A DNA stretch of 64,000 nucleotides from CBDCWO01 sp965223405 (GCA_965223405.1 CBDCWO010000006.1:5890001-5954000); one strand, 5' to 3'. Positions 1-10,176 are shown, numbered from the stretch's first letter. Notes: generated from the letters alone by a model not told the origin. A program made the numbers and translations.

Positions 1-211
1 CCGTTCTAACTAGTCTTGTAATACCGGCCAAATTGGGACCAATTCCACGATTTTTAAAATTATGACATACCTTGCAATGCAAATTGAAGATTTCCTGTCC
101 TTTTAAAACCGATCTGGGATCCATATCAATTGCGCTCCCAATATCAGGCGCTTTTTCCTGACATCCTATTACAAACAGGATCAATATCCACATCCATTTT
201 GGTGACTGCAT
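1..211 (-). CDS. Lipoprotein c-type cytochrome, N-terminal part (cut by left edge)
   Basis: The reading frame opens with ATG at 211-209 and stays open to the left edge, so only about the first 70 residues are present. A short hydrophobic segment ends in a lipobox-like VIGC (Cys17), which predicts a lipoprotein. A haem c binding motif CKVCH lies at residues 46-50, followed by a GPNLAG segment typical of small class I cytochromes. The Met ligand would lie beyond the edge. It starts 95 bases downstream of the Gfo/Idh/MocA gene and on the same strand, so it may be the last gene of that run. Redox partner unknown; a link with the neighbouring oxidoreductases is inference. It could equally be the cytochrome domain of a larger dehydrogenase. 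Confidence 0.8.
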   Translation of the reverse strand, partial: MQSPKWMWILILFVIGCQEKAPDIGSAIDMDPRSVLKGQEIFNLHCKVCHNFKNRGIGPNLAGITRLVRT

Positions 212-306
212 CCGGTTAAGATAAAGATTAACTCAAATATGCAAAGATTTAGAAATCATCAAGCCCCTAGCCGAAGAAAAAGCCATGCTTTGGAATTAAG
301 TCTTTG

Positions 307-1683
307 TTACTCAAAGCTTTGAAATCTGTGCATCCAATCTGCAACTTCTTTGTCTATCCATTTTTCTCTAAAGGGTCGGGTCATTAAGGCATTGGCAGCA
401 TTGTCATCGATAAATTTTTTATTTTGATTGCTCCAGTTCAATTTCCTGCCCAGAGTCACTGCAATTAGACCCATCATGGTAAGCATATACACATTGTTTC
501 CCACCTCCAAAGGCTCTAAAGTAGGTTTTCCGGTCTCTATGCTGTTCAAAAAATCGATTTTATCGGTGAATGTAGCCCGGTAGTTGATTTCTGTTTCCTC
601 AGGAATATATTTCAAAAATTTATCCTCACTTGCAGTTAGGCTATTGGGATATTCGACCTTTATCCAACCATTCTCTCCCACAAATTTCACATAAGGTTGG
701 TCTATTTTATACCTCAACCGGAGTCCGTCGGCATACTCATAATCAATTTGAAATGAGTTGATTGTATTCCACAAACCTTGATCGAAGGTTCCGGTACCGG
801 ATACCGTAACTGGTAGTTCGTATTCTTTCTTCATCCCCCATAAGGCAATGTCATTAAGATGTGCTCCCCAATTGGTTATCATTCCGTTACAATAATCTGA
901 AATACGCAGCCATCCGGGACGGGATCCGGTGTTATAAGGATCATGTACCCGTTTCAAAGTGTAAGGCGCCAGGAAAGCAGGGCCAATCCACATATCGTAA
1001 TTGAGCTCTTTGGGAACCGGCATGGTTTGCTGAGGTCCAAGCGCACTTCCATTTAGTTCTCCGGGTACTCCAACCACCACTTCAATTAGGTTTCCAATAA
1101 TCCCGTTATGAACCAATTCAACCGCCCGGTTCATCTCCCTAATGGTTCGGAACTCACTATCCAATCGGTTTGCGACACCAGTTTTTTTTACTGCCTCGAC
1201 GATGGCGGTTCCCCAGGCCGGAGCAACCGTAAATGCTTTTTCCATACAAACATGTTTTCCAGCTAAGGCCGCATGTATGGCTATGGGAGCATGCCAATGG
1301 TCTGTCGTGGAAATCATTACGGCATCTACATCCGGATTACTGACTAATTCGCGATAGTCATGATATTCACGAACTCCCTTGTATTTTTTCCCTGAAGTCG
1401 AATACGTAGAATTAATTAAATCTGTCGCCTGTTCCATACGCCAAGAGTCTACATCATTGGTGGCAATTACCCGGCAATTGTTCAGCTTTAGGAACCCATT
1501 TTTCAGATTGGCATGAATAGCCTGTCTTCCGGTACCAACCATTCCTACATTAATCTGATTACTAGGTGCTGAACTGCCAATAACACTTGCGGGAATAAGG
1601 TGTGGAATGGATAGTACGCCAGTACCATATACTGCGGACTTCTTGACAAATGCGCGTCTGGAGTGCTTTTTGGATGACTTCAT
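307..1683 (-). CDS. Tat-exported Gfo/Idh/MocA family oxidoreductase
   Basis: 458 residues. The N-terminus has a twin-arginine pair (residues 9-10, SRRAF) and a hydrophobic stretch, as in secreted Gfo/Idh/MocA proteins. A Rossmann nucleotide motif (VGTGRQA, about 49-55) is followed by TTDHWHAP (127-133) and GKHVCMEKA (142-150). In most relatives the active-site lysine sits in EKP; here the Pro is Ala (EKA), although the Lys149 is kept. A late GAHLNDIALWG segment matches the C-terminal catalytic region. Such proteins use NAD(P) to oxidise sugars or, in some families such as GH109, to cleave glycosides through a keto intermediate. Substrate is not known. The gene lies 24 bases after a sulfatase, in the same run, so it probably acts on the same glycan. 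Confidence 0.88.
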   Translation of the reverse strand: MKSSKKHSRRAFVKKSAVYGTGVLSIPHLIPASVIGSSAPSNQINVGMVGTGRQAIHANLKNGFLKLNNCRVIATNDVDSWRMEQATDLINSTYSTSGKKYKGVREYHDYRELVSNPDVDAVMISTTDHWHAPIAIHAALAGKHVCMEKAFTVAPAWGTAIVEAVKKTGVANRLDSEFRTIREMNRAVELVHNGIIGNLIEVVVGVPGELNGSALGPQQTMPVPKELNYDMWIGPAFLAPYTLKRVHDPYNTGSRPGWLRISDYCNGMITNWGAHLNDIALWGMKKEYELPVTVSGTGTFDQGLWNTINSFQIDYEYADGLRLRYKIDQPYVKFVGENGWIKVEYPNSLTASEDKFLKYIPEETEINYRATFTDKIDFLNSIETGKPTLEPLEVGNNVYMLTMMGLIAVTLGRKLNWSNQNKKFIDDNAANALMTRPFREKWIDKEVADWMHRFQSFE

Positions 1684-1707
1684 TAAATCTAAATATTTTT
1701 ATGATGA

Positions 1708-3156
1708 TTACTCTCTTTTATCCTTGCTTCTTTGGATCAAAAACATCTGATGTAACTTTTCTAATATCTCCGGATGGTTGGCTGAAACATCTGATTCTTC
1801 GCTTGGATCAAGGCTCAGATTATATAATTGCCAATCCTCTGGTTGCTGTGGCTGATCAATGCCATAGTTTACAATTTTCCAATCCTCGTATCTCAATGCC
1901 CATCGATTAGTGCGGCTATTCCAAATCCAATATAAATCTCTAGGCTCCAAGGATTGATTTTTCAACAGTACCGGACCCAGATCAATGCCATCCAAGGCAT
2001 AACTATGTGTTTTGGAATGGCCAATCAGGTTGGCTAAAGTTGGAAACCAATCAATGATATGTACGACCTCGTTACTCTCCTGGATTGGCACCTTGCCCGG
2101 CCAATTAATAAAACCTGGAACATGAATCCCCCCTTCCCAAACGTCTAATTTGGATCCTTTCATTGGAATGGATTGGTTAAAGTTAGTCAAATGTAAATCA
2201 TCGGGATACGCATTTCCACTCCAATTTACCTGAGGTCCGTTATCTGATGAAAATAAAATAATGGTATTCTTTCGAATTGCGTTTTCTTCAAGCGTTTGGA
2301 CAATTTCGCCAATCGCATAATCCAAATGATTTACTACAGCCAGGAATAATCTTTTTTCAGGATCAGGTTCCTTTTGAATTTTACCTTCCGGATCGTTGAA
2401 CCATCGTATGCGATCCTCATTTAGCCACCGGTCAGTTTGTAAGGAATCCAATTGAGTAGGGTAATTTACAAATTGACCTCTTTCATCTAAAGGGGTATGA
2501 GGAGCATGAAAGGTAGCCATAATGAAAAATGGATCACTGCTTTTCTTTTGTATAATTCTTTGTACCTCTTGCATGATGAGATCCGTAGCATGTACTCCAT
2601 CTTCATTACCTGCTATGGGTTGGTGATTGCGATGCCATGCCTGCTCATAATTTCCGGGACGATATCTATGGTCATACATCCCTACCGCGCCAGCGAGAGA
2701 ACCATAACTTTCATCAAAACCATAGTGATTTGGCCCATTTATGGAGTCGGATCCCATGTGCCACTTCCCACAAATATGGGTTCGATAACCCTCTTCCCTA
2801 AACATGGATGCTAAAGTGGGTATTCCCTTGGGAAAAACTTTTTGGTTGGTTGCCTGTAATCCATTGGTTCCGAAGCGTCCGGGATAACGTCCGGTAAATA
2901 ATGCAATCCGTGTGGGAGTACATTGTGGCATAGTGTAGTGCTGAGTAAATAGAGTACCGCTTTTCGCCAGTTGATCAAGATTTGGAGTGTAGACTTTACC
3001 AGGATTATTATAGCCGATATCCCCCCACCCCATATCATCAGCAATAATCACTAATACATTAGGTCTTATCGATTTGGAGTTTTTGTTGGATTCGCAACCA
3101 ATGCAAGAACTTAGAATTAAAAATAAACCTACATATTGAGGGAGGGCAAAATTCAT
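1708..3156 (-). CDS. Type I sulfatase (S1 family)
   Basis: 482 residues, the usual length for secreted S1 sulfatases. The N-terminus is hydrophobic with Cys18 and Cys21, so a lipoprotein is likely. The metal-binding ADD is at 39-41. The formylglycine motif is CTPTR with Cys79, followed by TGRYPGR, so the cysteine should be converted to formylglycine and attack sulfate esters. GKWHMG and a late SSDNGP metal-site segment are present. S1 subfamily and sugar position cannot be read from sequence alone. It is followed at 24 bases by the Gfo/Idh/MocA gene and preceded at 94 bases by the two-domain esterase. No FGE or anSME maturase is seen in the window, so maturation must rely on one elsewhere. 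Confidence 0.93.
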   Translation of the reverse strand: MNFALPQYVGLFLILSSCIGCESNKNSKSIRPNVLVIIADDMGWGDIGYNNPGKVYTPNLDQLAKSGTLFTQHYTMPQCTPTRIALFTGRYPGRFGTNGLQATNQKVFPKGIPTLASMFREEGYRTHICGKWHMGSDSINGPNHYGFDESYGSLAGAVGMYDHRYRPGNYEQAWHRNHQPIAGNEDGVHATDLIMQEVQRIIQKKSSDPFFIMATFHAPHTPLDERGQFVNYPTQLDSLQTDRWLNEDRIRWFNDPEGKIQKEPDPEKRLFLAVVNHLDYAIGEIVQTLEENAIRKNTIILFSSDNGPQVNWSGNAYPDDLHLTNFNQSIPMKGSKLDVWEGGIHVPGFINWPGKVPIQESNEVVHIIDWFPTLANLIGHSKTHSYALDGIDLGPVLLKNQSLEPRDLYWIWNSRTNRWALRYEDWKIVNYGIDQPQQPEDWQLYNLSLDPSEESDVSANHPEILEKLHQMFLIQRSKDKRE

Positions 3157-3250
3157 ATCTAAAGATAAGGAAAATGCCCACAGCTTTAGTTAATTTTTGC
3201 CCGGTCTGAGTACTTCTGCCGGTTGGTTACCAGCTTCCAAAGCCAACCGG

Positions 3251-5413
3251 TTATTTATTTCGTTTCTTGGTAATTTCCCCTAACCACATTAAAAATATAT
3301 CTTGCTGATCTCTTTGAAAACGGCAAATATCGTCTGGTTGCAACAATGTTAAGTCCTTTTTATTGTTCCAGGAGTGACTTGCCTGGATCACACAACTTCT
3401 TACTTCTTGTGGATCTGTAAACCGGTCTCGCAAGGGAGCATAGATCAGACAGTGGCGAGGAGCAATTAATGCCAGTATGTCCTGATAATCGTATGGAATT
3501 TGACTTTCCTGTCCGTGATACAACCCTAACTTCGGTAGGACCTGATGCCATTCCCACAATCGACGTATGCCACCGGTAGTCTTGTTATCTGTATCGGTAC
3601 GCATGGGAGTAAATCCGGAAAATGAAGCGACACCGGCAACACGATGATCAAATGCCGAGGCATAAAGGCCAATCATACCCCCGTACGAAAATCCACAGAT
3701 ATAAATTTGGGAAGGATCTGTTTCTGGGATTGCTTCTGCTGACTTTCCCTTGCCATCGATTAAAAAATCAATTGCCCTACTTACATCGGCCACAGCTCTA
3801 CCCAATAAAGACCAATGAGGGTTGTTCTCATAATATCTAAATAATTGCGTCAATTGGTCTCCGAAACCAAATTGATCATAGCACAGTACAATATAACCTT
3901 CTTGTGCAAGTCTCCAATAGATGGTGGTGCCCTGAACTCCATATCCTTCGTTACTGCCGTGTGAATAATTCCAGGGATGCAACCAGATGACTGTTCCGTG
4001 ATATTTTTCGGTATTGGGATCAAAGTAGATGTTCCCATTCATATTTCCAGCAAAACTGAACGGAACCCTCTTCATCCCTCCAGGATTCCAACGGTCTCTT
4101 GACCATTTAGGCACGCCCCATTCGACTTCATCTTTTAATTCACAATGTACATTCAAGTTATGTTCTTTCGGTTGGTCTCCTAACATCCAGTGTATTTTTT
4201 CCAGGATAGTTGCATTATTGGGTAAGATTAAATTTTGGGTTAATTGCCTTGCTTTCCATTTTTTCCAATCAAAATGGTGAAGTAACACTTCCGGAAAATT
4301 TGCTGGTTTAAGTTTATTTCTTTGAAAAGCCATATCAAAGTAGTCAAACATATGCTTGGTATGTGCCTTAGTAATTGGATTATGCTGTCCCTTGCGATAG
4401 GATAGACAAATATTTTCTTCTGCATCCAGAAATTGAAAGACCTTTTTAGCGTTGAGGTAATTTCTTTCTACCCCAAAAGTAGGATCACTTCCATCGTTGT
4501 AAGCGGTATGTATCATAAGGTTTCGGGGCGCGATGCAGGCGAGTAAGGCGTCGCCTTCGATCGGAAGTTCATTTTCTTTCCCCAGAAACTCAGTCAGGCT
4601 TTGCTTTGCCCAAGGTGAGGGAAAGTCAGCAACAGATTCCATGAATGTTTGTCTGGAAGCAAATCGGTAGGAACATCCGGTCGGGGTTCCGGATGAGCGG
4701 GCAATAACTGCCTTAAACCTCTGGTCAAATGCCGCCGCATAAATCGATTGTTTGCCATATCTCGAGTGTCCTGCAATGGCAATAGCTGAAGTATCGATCG
4801 AATAACCGGACATATTGCCCAGGAAATAATCCAAAGTCCTGCTGGCCAACCAGGCTTGAATACCCAGTGAAGAAGACCATCCGGCCTCCGGATATTCGGT
4901 CTTGAAGGTTTGCCAGATATTTTGATAATTGGGATATTCGTCTTCGGTGTGATGCGCGTCCAATCCGGGATAGAGACAAGCAATATATCCGCGCTTAACA
5001 GCTTCAGCAGCCCATTGTATTTGATACTGACGAGGTTGTGTAAGGAATAGAGGTCTTCTGCCCAAATGAGTCACGTTTGGTTCCCAAATTTCAATTTCAA
5101 AAGATTGACGAGTTGGGGTCTCAAATGTGAGGATCACTCTTTTTCTTTTAGATCCATCCTTCTGGACTTTAATATCGATGACTTGAGCCTTTGACAGCGG
5201 AGGGACTACCTGGGGAAAATGACCTATATAATAATCACACCAAAGCTTTTTAATCTCTTGCTTACGTTTTTCCCAATCCTTTTTGGACTTCACTTTCCTA
5301 CCGTCAAGAAATGTCAGGGCATCGGGAAGATCTGCTCCAATATAACTCTGTCCAATTCCTGCATATGATTCAAAACAAAGAAACAAAATGAGCAGAATTC
5401 TATATGTATACAT
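3251..5413 (-). CDS. Two-domain esterase: CE15-like domain fused to a second alpha/beta hydrolase
   Basis: 720 residues with a signal peptide ending near residue 22. The first half carries GHSRYGK (215-221, nucleophile Ser217), the form of the nucleophile elbow seen in CE15 glucuronoyl esterases and their relatives, with a possible catalytic His at about 344. The second half carries GFSYGG (574-579, Ser576) and a downstream DRF...SHSW segment as candidate Asp/His, and resembles acetyl-xylan-esterase or dienelactone-hydrolase folds. Two complete-looking active sites in one chain suggest removal of two ester types from one glycan. ATG start at 5413. It sits between the FAD oxidoreductase (22 bases upstream) and a sulfatase. 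Whether the first domain really removes methyl-glucuronate esters is inference. Confidence 0.82.
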   Translation of the reverse strand: MYTYRILLILFLCFESYAGIGQSYIGADLPDALTFLDGRKVKSKKDWEKRKQEIKKLWCDYYIGHFPQVVPPLSKAQVIDIKVQKDGSKRKRVILTFETPTRQSFEIEIWEPNVTHLGRRPLFLTQPRQYQIQWAAEAVKRGYIACLYPGLDAHHTEDEYPNYQNIWQTFKTEYPEAGWSSSLGIQAWLASRTLDYFLGNMSGYSIDTSAIAIAGHSRYGKQSIYAAAFDQRFKAVIARSSGTPTGCSYRFASRQTFMESVADFPSPWAKQSLTEFLGKENELPIEGDALLACIAPRNLMIHTAYNDGSDPTFGVERNYLNAKKVFQFLDAEENICLSYRKGQHNPITKAHTKHMFDYFDMAFQRNKLKPANFPEVLLHHFDWKKWKARQLTQNLILPNNATILEKIHWMLGDQPKEHNLNVHCELKDEVEWGVPKWSRDRWNPGGMKRVPFSFAGNMNGNIYFDPNTEKYHGTVIWLHPWNYSHGSNEGYGVQGTTIYWRLAQEGYIVLCYDQFGFGDQLTQLFRYYENNPHWSLLGRAVADVSRAIDFLIDGKGKSAEAIPETDPSQIYICGFSYGGMIGLYASAFDHRVAGVASFSGFTPMRTDTDNKTTGGIRRLWEWHQVLPKLGLYHGQESQIPYDYQDILALIAPRHCLIYAPLRDRFTDPQEVRSCVIQASHSWNNKKDLTLLQPDDICRFQRDQQDIFLMWLGEITKKRNK

Positions 5414-5435
5414 AATTTATCGGCTTATAGATCTT

Positions 5436-7127
5436 TCATTGATAGGGATTGTCTAATACTTGACCTACTTTTAATAGCTCCTGCCGAACAACTCCATAAT
5501 CTAGGCTGTGCACATCCATTTTATGGTCTAAAGCCAACGAGGCCATCACAGCCGCACTTTGTCCAAGTATCATGAATACCGGTTCCATGCGAATGGAACC
5601 GTAGGCAATGTGTGAACTGGATACCGCAACCGGTACGAGCAGGTTCGTACATTCATCTCGCTTGGGAAGCAATGACCACATATCGATTTGATAGGGTCCA
5701 TTGGTTTTAGCGTTGACATTTCCTTCATTTTCGACCCACCCCTCCGGTGTAATGTAACGTTGGGCATGATGTGAGTCCAAGGTATAAGATCCCATTCCGA
5801 CCGGACGAGGAACCGGATTGATTTTCTTTACTTCATTTTCAGTCATCACAAATGCCCCAATCATCCTGCGAGCTTCACGAATATAAAGCTGATGGGGCCA
5901 ATTTCCATTGTCGGTAAACTCATCTTTAGCCAATCCCCAGCGGCTCATAGCTTCTCGTACTTCTGCCGGCACTCTGGGGTCGGATAAGTAAAAGTAAAAA
6001 AGGCCTTTTTGATAAAGTTCATGTTCTTTGATTATCTCTCGGCGTCTTTCATAAGAAGCCTCCGGATAATCGTAATTCATGCCGATGTTGTCGGTACTGA
6101 AAGGACCATGGTTATTGGTATCGGTTTTCCGATTAGGAATAGGATCAAACTTGATTATCCTGGTTCCACCACCCCGCACCAGTTCCTGAGTACCCCAGCC
6201 GGATTCAAACAATCTTCCCAATACTTCATATTGAGCAACGTCATATCCACCCGGTTTTTCAAAGGGAGTTTGGTTTTCTTTGACATCTGTCAGGCACAGC
6301 CTAAAGCAGTAAGCTTGAATTCGCTGATCACCATCTCCTGTAACTCCGGGAGGATCTTCTGATACGCGGGCAATAACTCCACTGGCCGGATTTCCCGGTT
6401 CCAGGTAAGGGTCAATTTTACGGGGCGGAAAATGGAGGCGCGATTCATCAAGAAAGCGATAAGCTACTTTGTGGTCTTTCTGAATCCCGTTCCACTGTTC
6501 ACCATAAACATTATTTGCTTCTCGTCCCACATGATAACTTACTCCAGCTGCTGCCATCAGATCACCTTCATAGGTAGCATCGACGAAAACTTTTCCCGTG
6601 AATTGCTGACCAGTAAGTGTTTCAATAGAAACGATACGACCATTTTCCTTCTTTACCCCATTGATTCGATTCAGCCAATGATCCCGGTAAAGTTCAATCT
6701 TGTTTTCAGAGATCAATTCATCGAAAATCTTTTCAGCTACACTGGGCTCAAAGATCCACATGGTTCGTTTTTTCCCATCAATAGCCGGTGTACCTTGTCC
6801 CCGGTTTCCATACTCTTCAGCTTGCTGCCATTTCCAAGCCTCTGGCTTTTGGTAGTGATCATAGACTCGATGATAAAATTCTCTGGCCAGGCCGCCGATT
6901 ACCTCTTTTTTCCCGGAATCCGTCCACCCCAAGCCACCTGAAGAAAGGCCACCCAGATGTTGATCGGGAGAAACCACTACCACCTTCTTATTCATGCGTG
7001 ACAGCTGGACTGCTGCCGTTATTGCTGCAGCGGTACCCCCATAGATAACTACATCGTAATCCGGCTTTTGACAGCTCATTGAGAGAACCATGAGAGCTAC
7101 CCAACATGTTAAATATTTAATATTCAT
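5436..7127 (-). CDS. FAD-dependent oxidoreductase, lipoprotein (PF12831-like)
   Basis: 563 residues from the ATG at 7127; a TTG nine bases further upstream would add three residues but is less likely. The N-terminus is hydrophobic with Cys19 as candidate lipid-attached cysteine. A Rossmann FAD motif follows at once (VVIYGGTAAAITAA), then LGGLSSGGLGWTD, typical of the secreted FAD-dependent oxidoreductases found in Bacteroidota and Planctomycetes glycan loci. A late segment with ARRMIGAF and a C-terminal GQSAAVMASLA also fits. Substrate is unknown; oxidation of a sugar or sugar acid is inferred from context. The gene is 22 bases before the two-domain esterase and about 90 bases after the GH106 gene. 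Confidence 0.85.
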   Translation of the reverse strand: MNIKYLTCWVALMVLSMSCQKPDYDVVIYGGTAAAITAAVQLSRMNKKVVVVSPDQHLGGLSSGGLGWTDSGKKEVIGGLAREFYHRVYDHYQKPEAWKWQQAEEYGNRGQGTPAIDGKKRTMWIFEPSVAEKIFDELISENKIELYRDHWLNRINGVKKENGRIVSIETLTGQQFTGKVFVDATYEGDLMAAAGVSYHVGREANNVYGEQWNGIQKDHKVAYRFLDESRLHFPPRKIDPYLEPGNPASGVIARVSEDPPGVTGDGDQRIQAYCFRLCLTDVKENQTPFEKPGGYDVAQYEVLGRLFESGWGTQELVRGGGTRIIKFDPIPNRKTDTNNHGPFSTDNIGMNYDYPEASYERRREIIKEHELYQKGLFYFYLSDPRVPAEVREAMSRWGLAKDEFTDNGNWPHQLYIREARRMIGAFVMTENEVKKINPVPRPVGMGSYTLDSHHAQRYITPEGWVENEGNVNAKTNGPYQIDMWSLLPKRDECTNLLVPVAVSSSHIAYGSIRMEPVFMILGQSAAVMASLALDHKMDVHSLDYGVVRQELLKVGQVLDNPYQ

Positions 7128-7218
7128 CAAGTACAAATTAATAGCATATTTTCATGCCTTGGATTGTAAGATATAGAATTCTATCCTTACGTATTGATTC
7201 TGACTTAAGGTATTGTAT

Positions 7219-10176
7219 CTAATAAGTGGATCCATTATACTTTTCAATCGTAACCGGCCCAATAAGTCCAGAAGGTTCCAAAGAAATTTTGTCGATTGGG
7301 CGTCCTCTGAAGTCATGATATAAATTAATATTTGTCGAGGTATATTGCTCTTTATGCGGGTAAGTCTGGTCTCCGGCAACTCGATTATACCACGAGTTGA
7401 TTACTTTTATTTCCAATTGGTTTTCCCCATTTTGCAACGCTTCGCTAACTTCAATTCTAAAAGGAGGGGTCCAAACTGTACCTACCTCTGTATTGTTGAT
7501 AGTCACGGAAGCAATTCCTACATCTTTTACACTACCTAGCTGGAGGAAATAAAGAAATCGTGAATCAGGCTCAAGGTCCAAATTGAACGTTTTGTTATAA
7601 ACGGCAATACCCGAATAGTATTTAATACCTAGATCCGAATGATTTGTCCAATCTATTAAAATGGGAAACAACACGGACCCGGGCCCTCCCCAATCCGGAT
7701 CAAAATATACAGACCAATTACCTGAAATCTCTTTTAGCGTTTGGAAATCACCATGATTTCGTTGGCTTTGACCATGTTGGGTAATAGGAATTATATCATG
7801 AAAATAAATCATCACCGAACCGTAGGCTTCCAAAGTCAGTGGCATGGTGGTCTGATTACCATTTTGACTATAGGCGTGGGCCTTTCTAATATCCCCGGTT
7901 AAAGCATCCCACAGCTCTGGTTGTCTTCCGGAAATGCGAAACCGGGCATGTATGTTCTGTTGCCTGGTAGTTTGGTTGGAAACAAAATAGACATGATCAC
8001 CACCTAATTGGTAATGGATATAATCAAATTCCATGTGGTTATGGTTTCCGATTATATCGAAGTCCGGCTGGATCTTTTCTGAAAGCAGGTAATCCCGACC
8101 TGAATATCCCCACACCACTTTACCTTTTCCATATGATTTTTGACCTGAATAAGGAGCCTCATCTCCCCAGATTTCTTTTGACAAATCGTGAAAAATCTTT
8201 TTCGCTTCTAATCCACCGACTAGGCTAACCATTTTTTCAGGCTTATTTCCCAAAACGGTGCCTCCTTGGCGAATTAAGCTTTGCACTTTTCTGAGCGCGG
8301 CCAGGGATAAAACATGATGATCGGGTAGTACGAGAATACGATATTTTATGCCTCCGGGGACCACAATTTGACCCTTATCCACCTTCAGTTGGAGCAATAT
8401 ATTTTCATCGGTTACATCGTAATCATATCCAGGCAGAATTTCAGCGGGATCCGAATGCTTAAACGGGAACACATTGGGGACATGATCTCCATAGTAGTAC
8501 AAAACATCTGCAACAAATTCACCTTCCTGGACCACACTTTGGATACGGTGCATATAGTCGATAAAAGCAGATGAATGGTTCCACCAGGTAACTTGAGGAT
8601 TTACATGAGTACCGGCAAAATACTCTTGTCCGGGCAAACCCATTTCCAGAGGTGAACAAGTGAATGTATGAAAATACATGCGGTTGAGTCCCGCACAGAT
8701 CTCGTGATCAAAGGCAGACTTCTGATCATGCCATAACTCATCATTCCAGTGAGGCCCGATCGTGGTGAATGATTCAGCTCCTATTATTTTTTTTCCGTAG
8801 ATATGCGCTGCTGATGAAGCCTGTTTTAGAAAATAGCGATTGTTTGGCATGGGCCGATGTGGTGACGGCGACCAGAATTCACTCATCACAATATCACTAA
8901 ATCCATAATTCTTAATACCATCTAATGGACCCGCATGCGGACCTGCAGATTCAGGCTGAATTCCCATCTTGTACTGATGTGCATATTCGCTAAAATGGGC
9001 GTAATGATTATTCGTTACTAAGTCACCCAATGTCTTTCTGAAATCTGCAAGAAATGCGTTCGAAGTCGCCAAATCATCTACTACATAACCGGCTACAATG
9101 GGTAAATATTTCAATAAATCATATCCCCGATACCTTTCAAATTCCTGAGAAAAAGCATCAGTCCAATTCATCCCACCACACTCCCAACTATCTGTCTCCA
9201 AATATTTTAAGGTTGTTCCTACATGATCTCCAGCTGCTTCCAAAATCGGCTCAACAACATCACTCCAATAAAAGTCAAAAGCTTCTTTGCTCATATAATC
9301 CAATACATTACCTTTCCAGTCACCGCTGGAGGTAGATACATGAGAGTTAGTTATGGTGTAACCTAAACGCAATACAGCCCACGTACCTGAAGGGACGTCC
9401 CAATTCAAATAACCCTGAGAATTTAGATGAGTTGAAATATCCTGAACATCCTTGAGCCTTATGATGTTCGTAATCTCTTCTTTCGCTATTTCCGGATTCT
9501 TATAGTCGTTGTATAGTAGAAATCGGCAATCCGGTGCCGATCCTCCTAATTCATGAAAGCCAAGTTTTAAATCTAAATGAGCGATTTTTCCCATAAACAC
9601 ATTTGTGGAATCTAAAGGAAAAGCCAGTACGGCAATGTCTCGATAAAAACCTTTCCTAGCCAGGGGTGGTTCCAACTTCACCTTAACTTGCTTTGGCCCA
9701 GTGAGTTGGGTTTCCGAAAAAGAAATTTGCTTGGCTGCATATTCCGGTGTCACTCTTGGCCCTCCCAGGTTCCATCCACTTTGAATATTGAAACCCATTT
9801 CCAAGCCTAGCCTTTCGGCCTCATCAAGGGCAAAGACAAATAAACTATTCCATTCCTCCGACCCGAATAAAGGGCCCTTAGGGATGTCCCGATTTCCTCG
9901 CTGATTGTGCCCCCCGGCATCAAAAATCATAGCACCATGAAAATTCCTGGACCTCATCGCTTCTAAATCTTTGGTTATCGCTTTCCGGGTGACATTTCCA
10001 TTAAGCCACCACCACCAGCAGTTTACACCGTAAATTGCATCTGGCCTTTTGAAATTCTCTTTCAATTGGTGATATACATCTGATTCTGACCGTGCGGTGT
10101 TGCTATGGACACACCGGATCCCAATCATAATTAGCAACCATCCAATACAACAGCCTATTAAATATTTAAATGACAT
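7219..10176 (-). CDS. GH106 alpha-L-rhamnosidase
   Basis: 985 residues with an N-terminal hydrophobic signal and Cys22 as possible lipoprotein cysteine. The start of the catalytic part shows NCWWWWLNGNVT (about 52-63) followed by KDLEAMRSRNFHG, the hallmark of GH106. Further conserved acidic segments are LETDSWECGGMNWT and GAESFTTIGPHW, which would hold the catalytic Glu residues. A C-terminal beta-sandwich has GENQLEIKVINSWYNR and PSGLIGPV. GH106 enzymes remove terminal L-rhamnose from complex glycans. The ATG directly follows the stop of the isomerase gene (TGA at 10179-10177, ATG at 10176), so the two are probably translated together. This pairing supports rhamnose as the sugar released and then metabolised. 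Confidence 0.9.
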   Translation of the reverse strand: MSFKYLIGCCIGWLLIMIGIRCVHSNTARSESDVYHQLKENFKRPDAIYGVNCWWWWLNGNVTRKAITKDLEAMRSRNFHGAMIFDAGGHNQRGNRDIPKGPLFGSEEWNSLFVFALDEAERLGLEMGFNIQSGWNLGGPRVTPEYAAKQISFSETQLTGPKQVKVKLEPPLARKGFYRDIAVLAFPLDSTNVFMGKIAHLDLKLGFHELGGSAPDCRFLLYNDYKNPEIAKEEITNIIRLKDVQDISTHLNSQGYLNWDVPSGTWAVLRLGYTITNSHVSTSSGDWKGNVLDYMSKEAFDFYWSDVVEPILEAAGDHVGTTLKYLETDSWECGGMNWTDAFSQEFERYRGYDLLKYLPIVAGYVVDDLATSNAFLADFRKTLGDLVTNNHYAHFSEYAHQYKMGIQPESAGPHAGPLDGIKNYGFSDIVMSEFWSPSPHRPMPNNRYFLKQASSAAHIYGKKIIGAESFTTIGPHWNDELWHDQKSAFDHEICAGLNRMYFHTFTCSPLEMGLPGQEYFAGTHVNPQVTWWNHSSAFIDYMHRIQSVVQEGEFVADVLYYYGDHVPNVFPFKHSDPAEILPGYDYDVTDENILLQLKVDKGQIVVPGGIKYRILVLPDHHVLSLAALRKVQSLIRQGGTVLGNKPEKMVSLVGGLEAKKIFHDLSKEIWGDEAPYSGQKSYGKGKVVWGYSGRDYLLSEKIQPDFDIIGNHNHMEFDYIHYQLGGDHVYFVSNQTTRQQNIHARFRISGRQPELWDALTGDIRKAHAYSQNGNQTTMPLTLEAYGSVMIYFHDIIPITQHGQSQRNHGDFQTLKEISGNWSVYFDPDWGGPGSVLFPILIDWTNHSDLGIKYYSGIAVYNKTFNLDLEPDSRFLYFLQLGSVKDVGIASVTINNTEVGTVWTPPFRIEVSEALQNGENQLEIKVINSWYNRVAGDQTYPHKEQYTSTNINLYHDFRGRPIDKISLEPSGLIGPVTIEKYNGSTY

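Noticed and set aside
4594..4983. 129-codon minus-strand ORF.
   Set aside because: It is an out-of-frame shadow of the two-domain esterase.
6432..6941. 169-codon plus-strand ORF.
   Set aside because: It lies antisense within the FAD oxidoreductase gene and has no recognisable domain.
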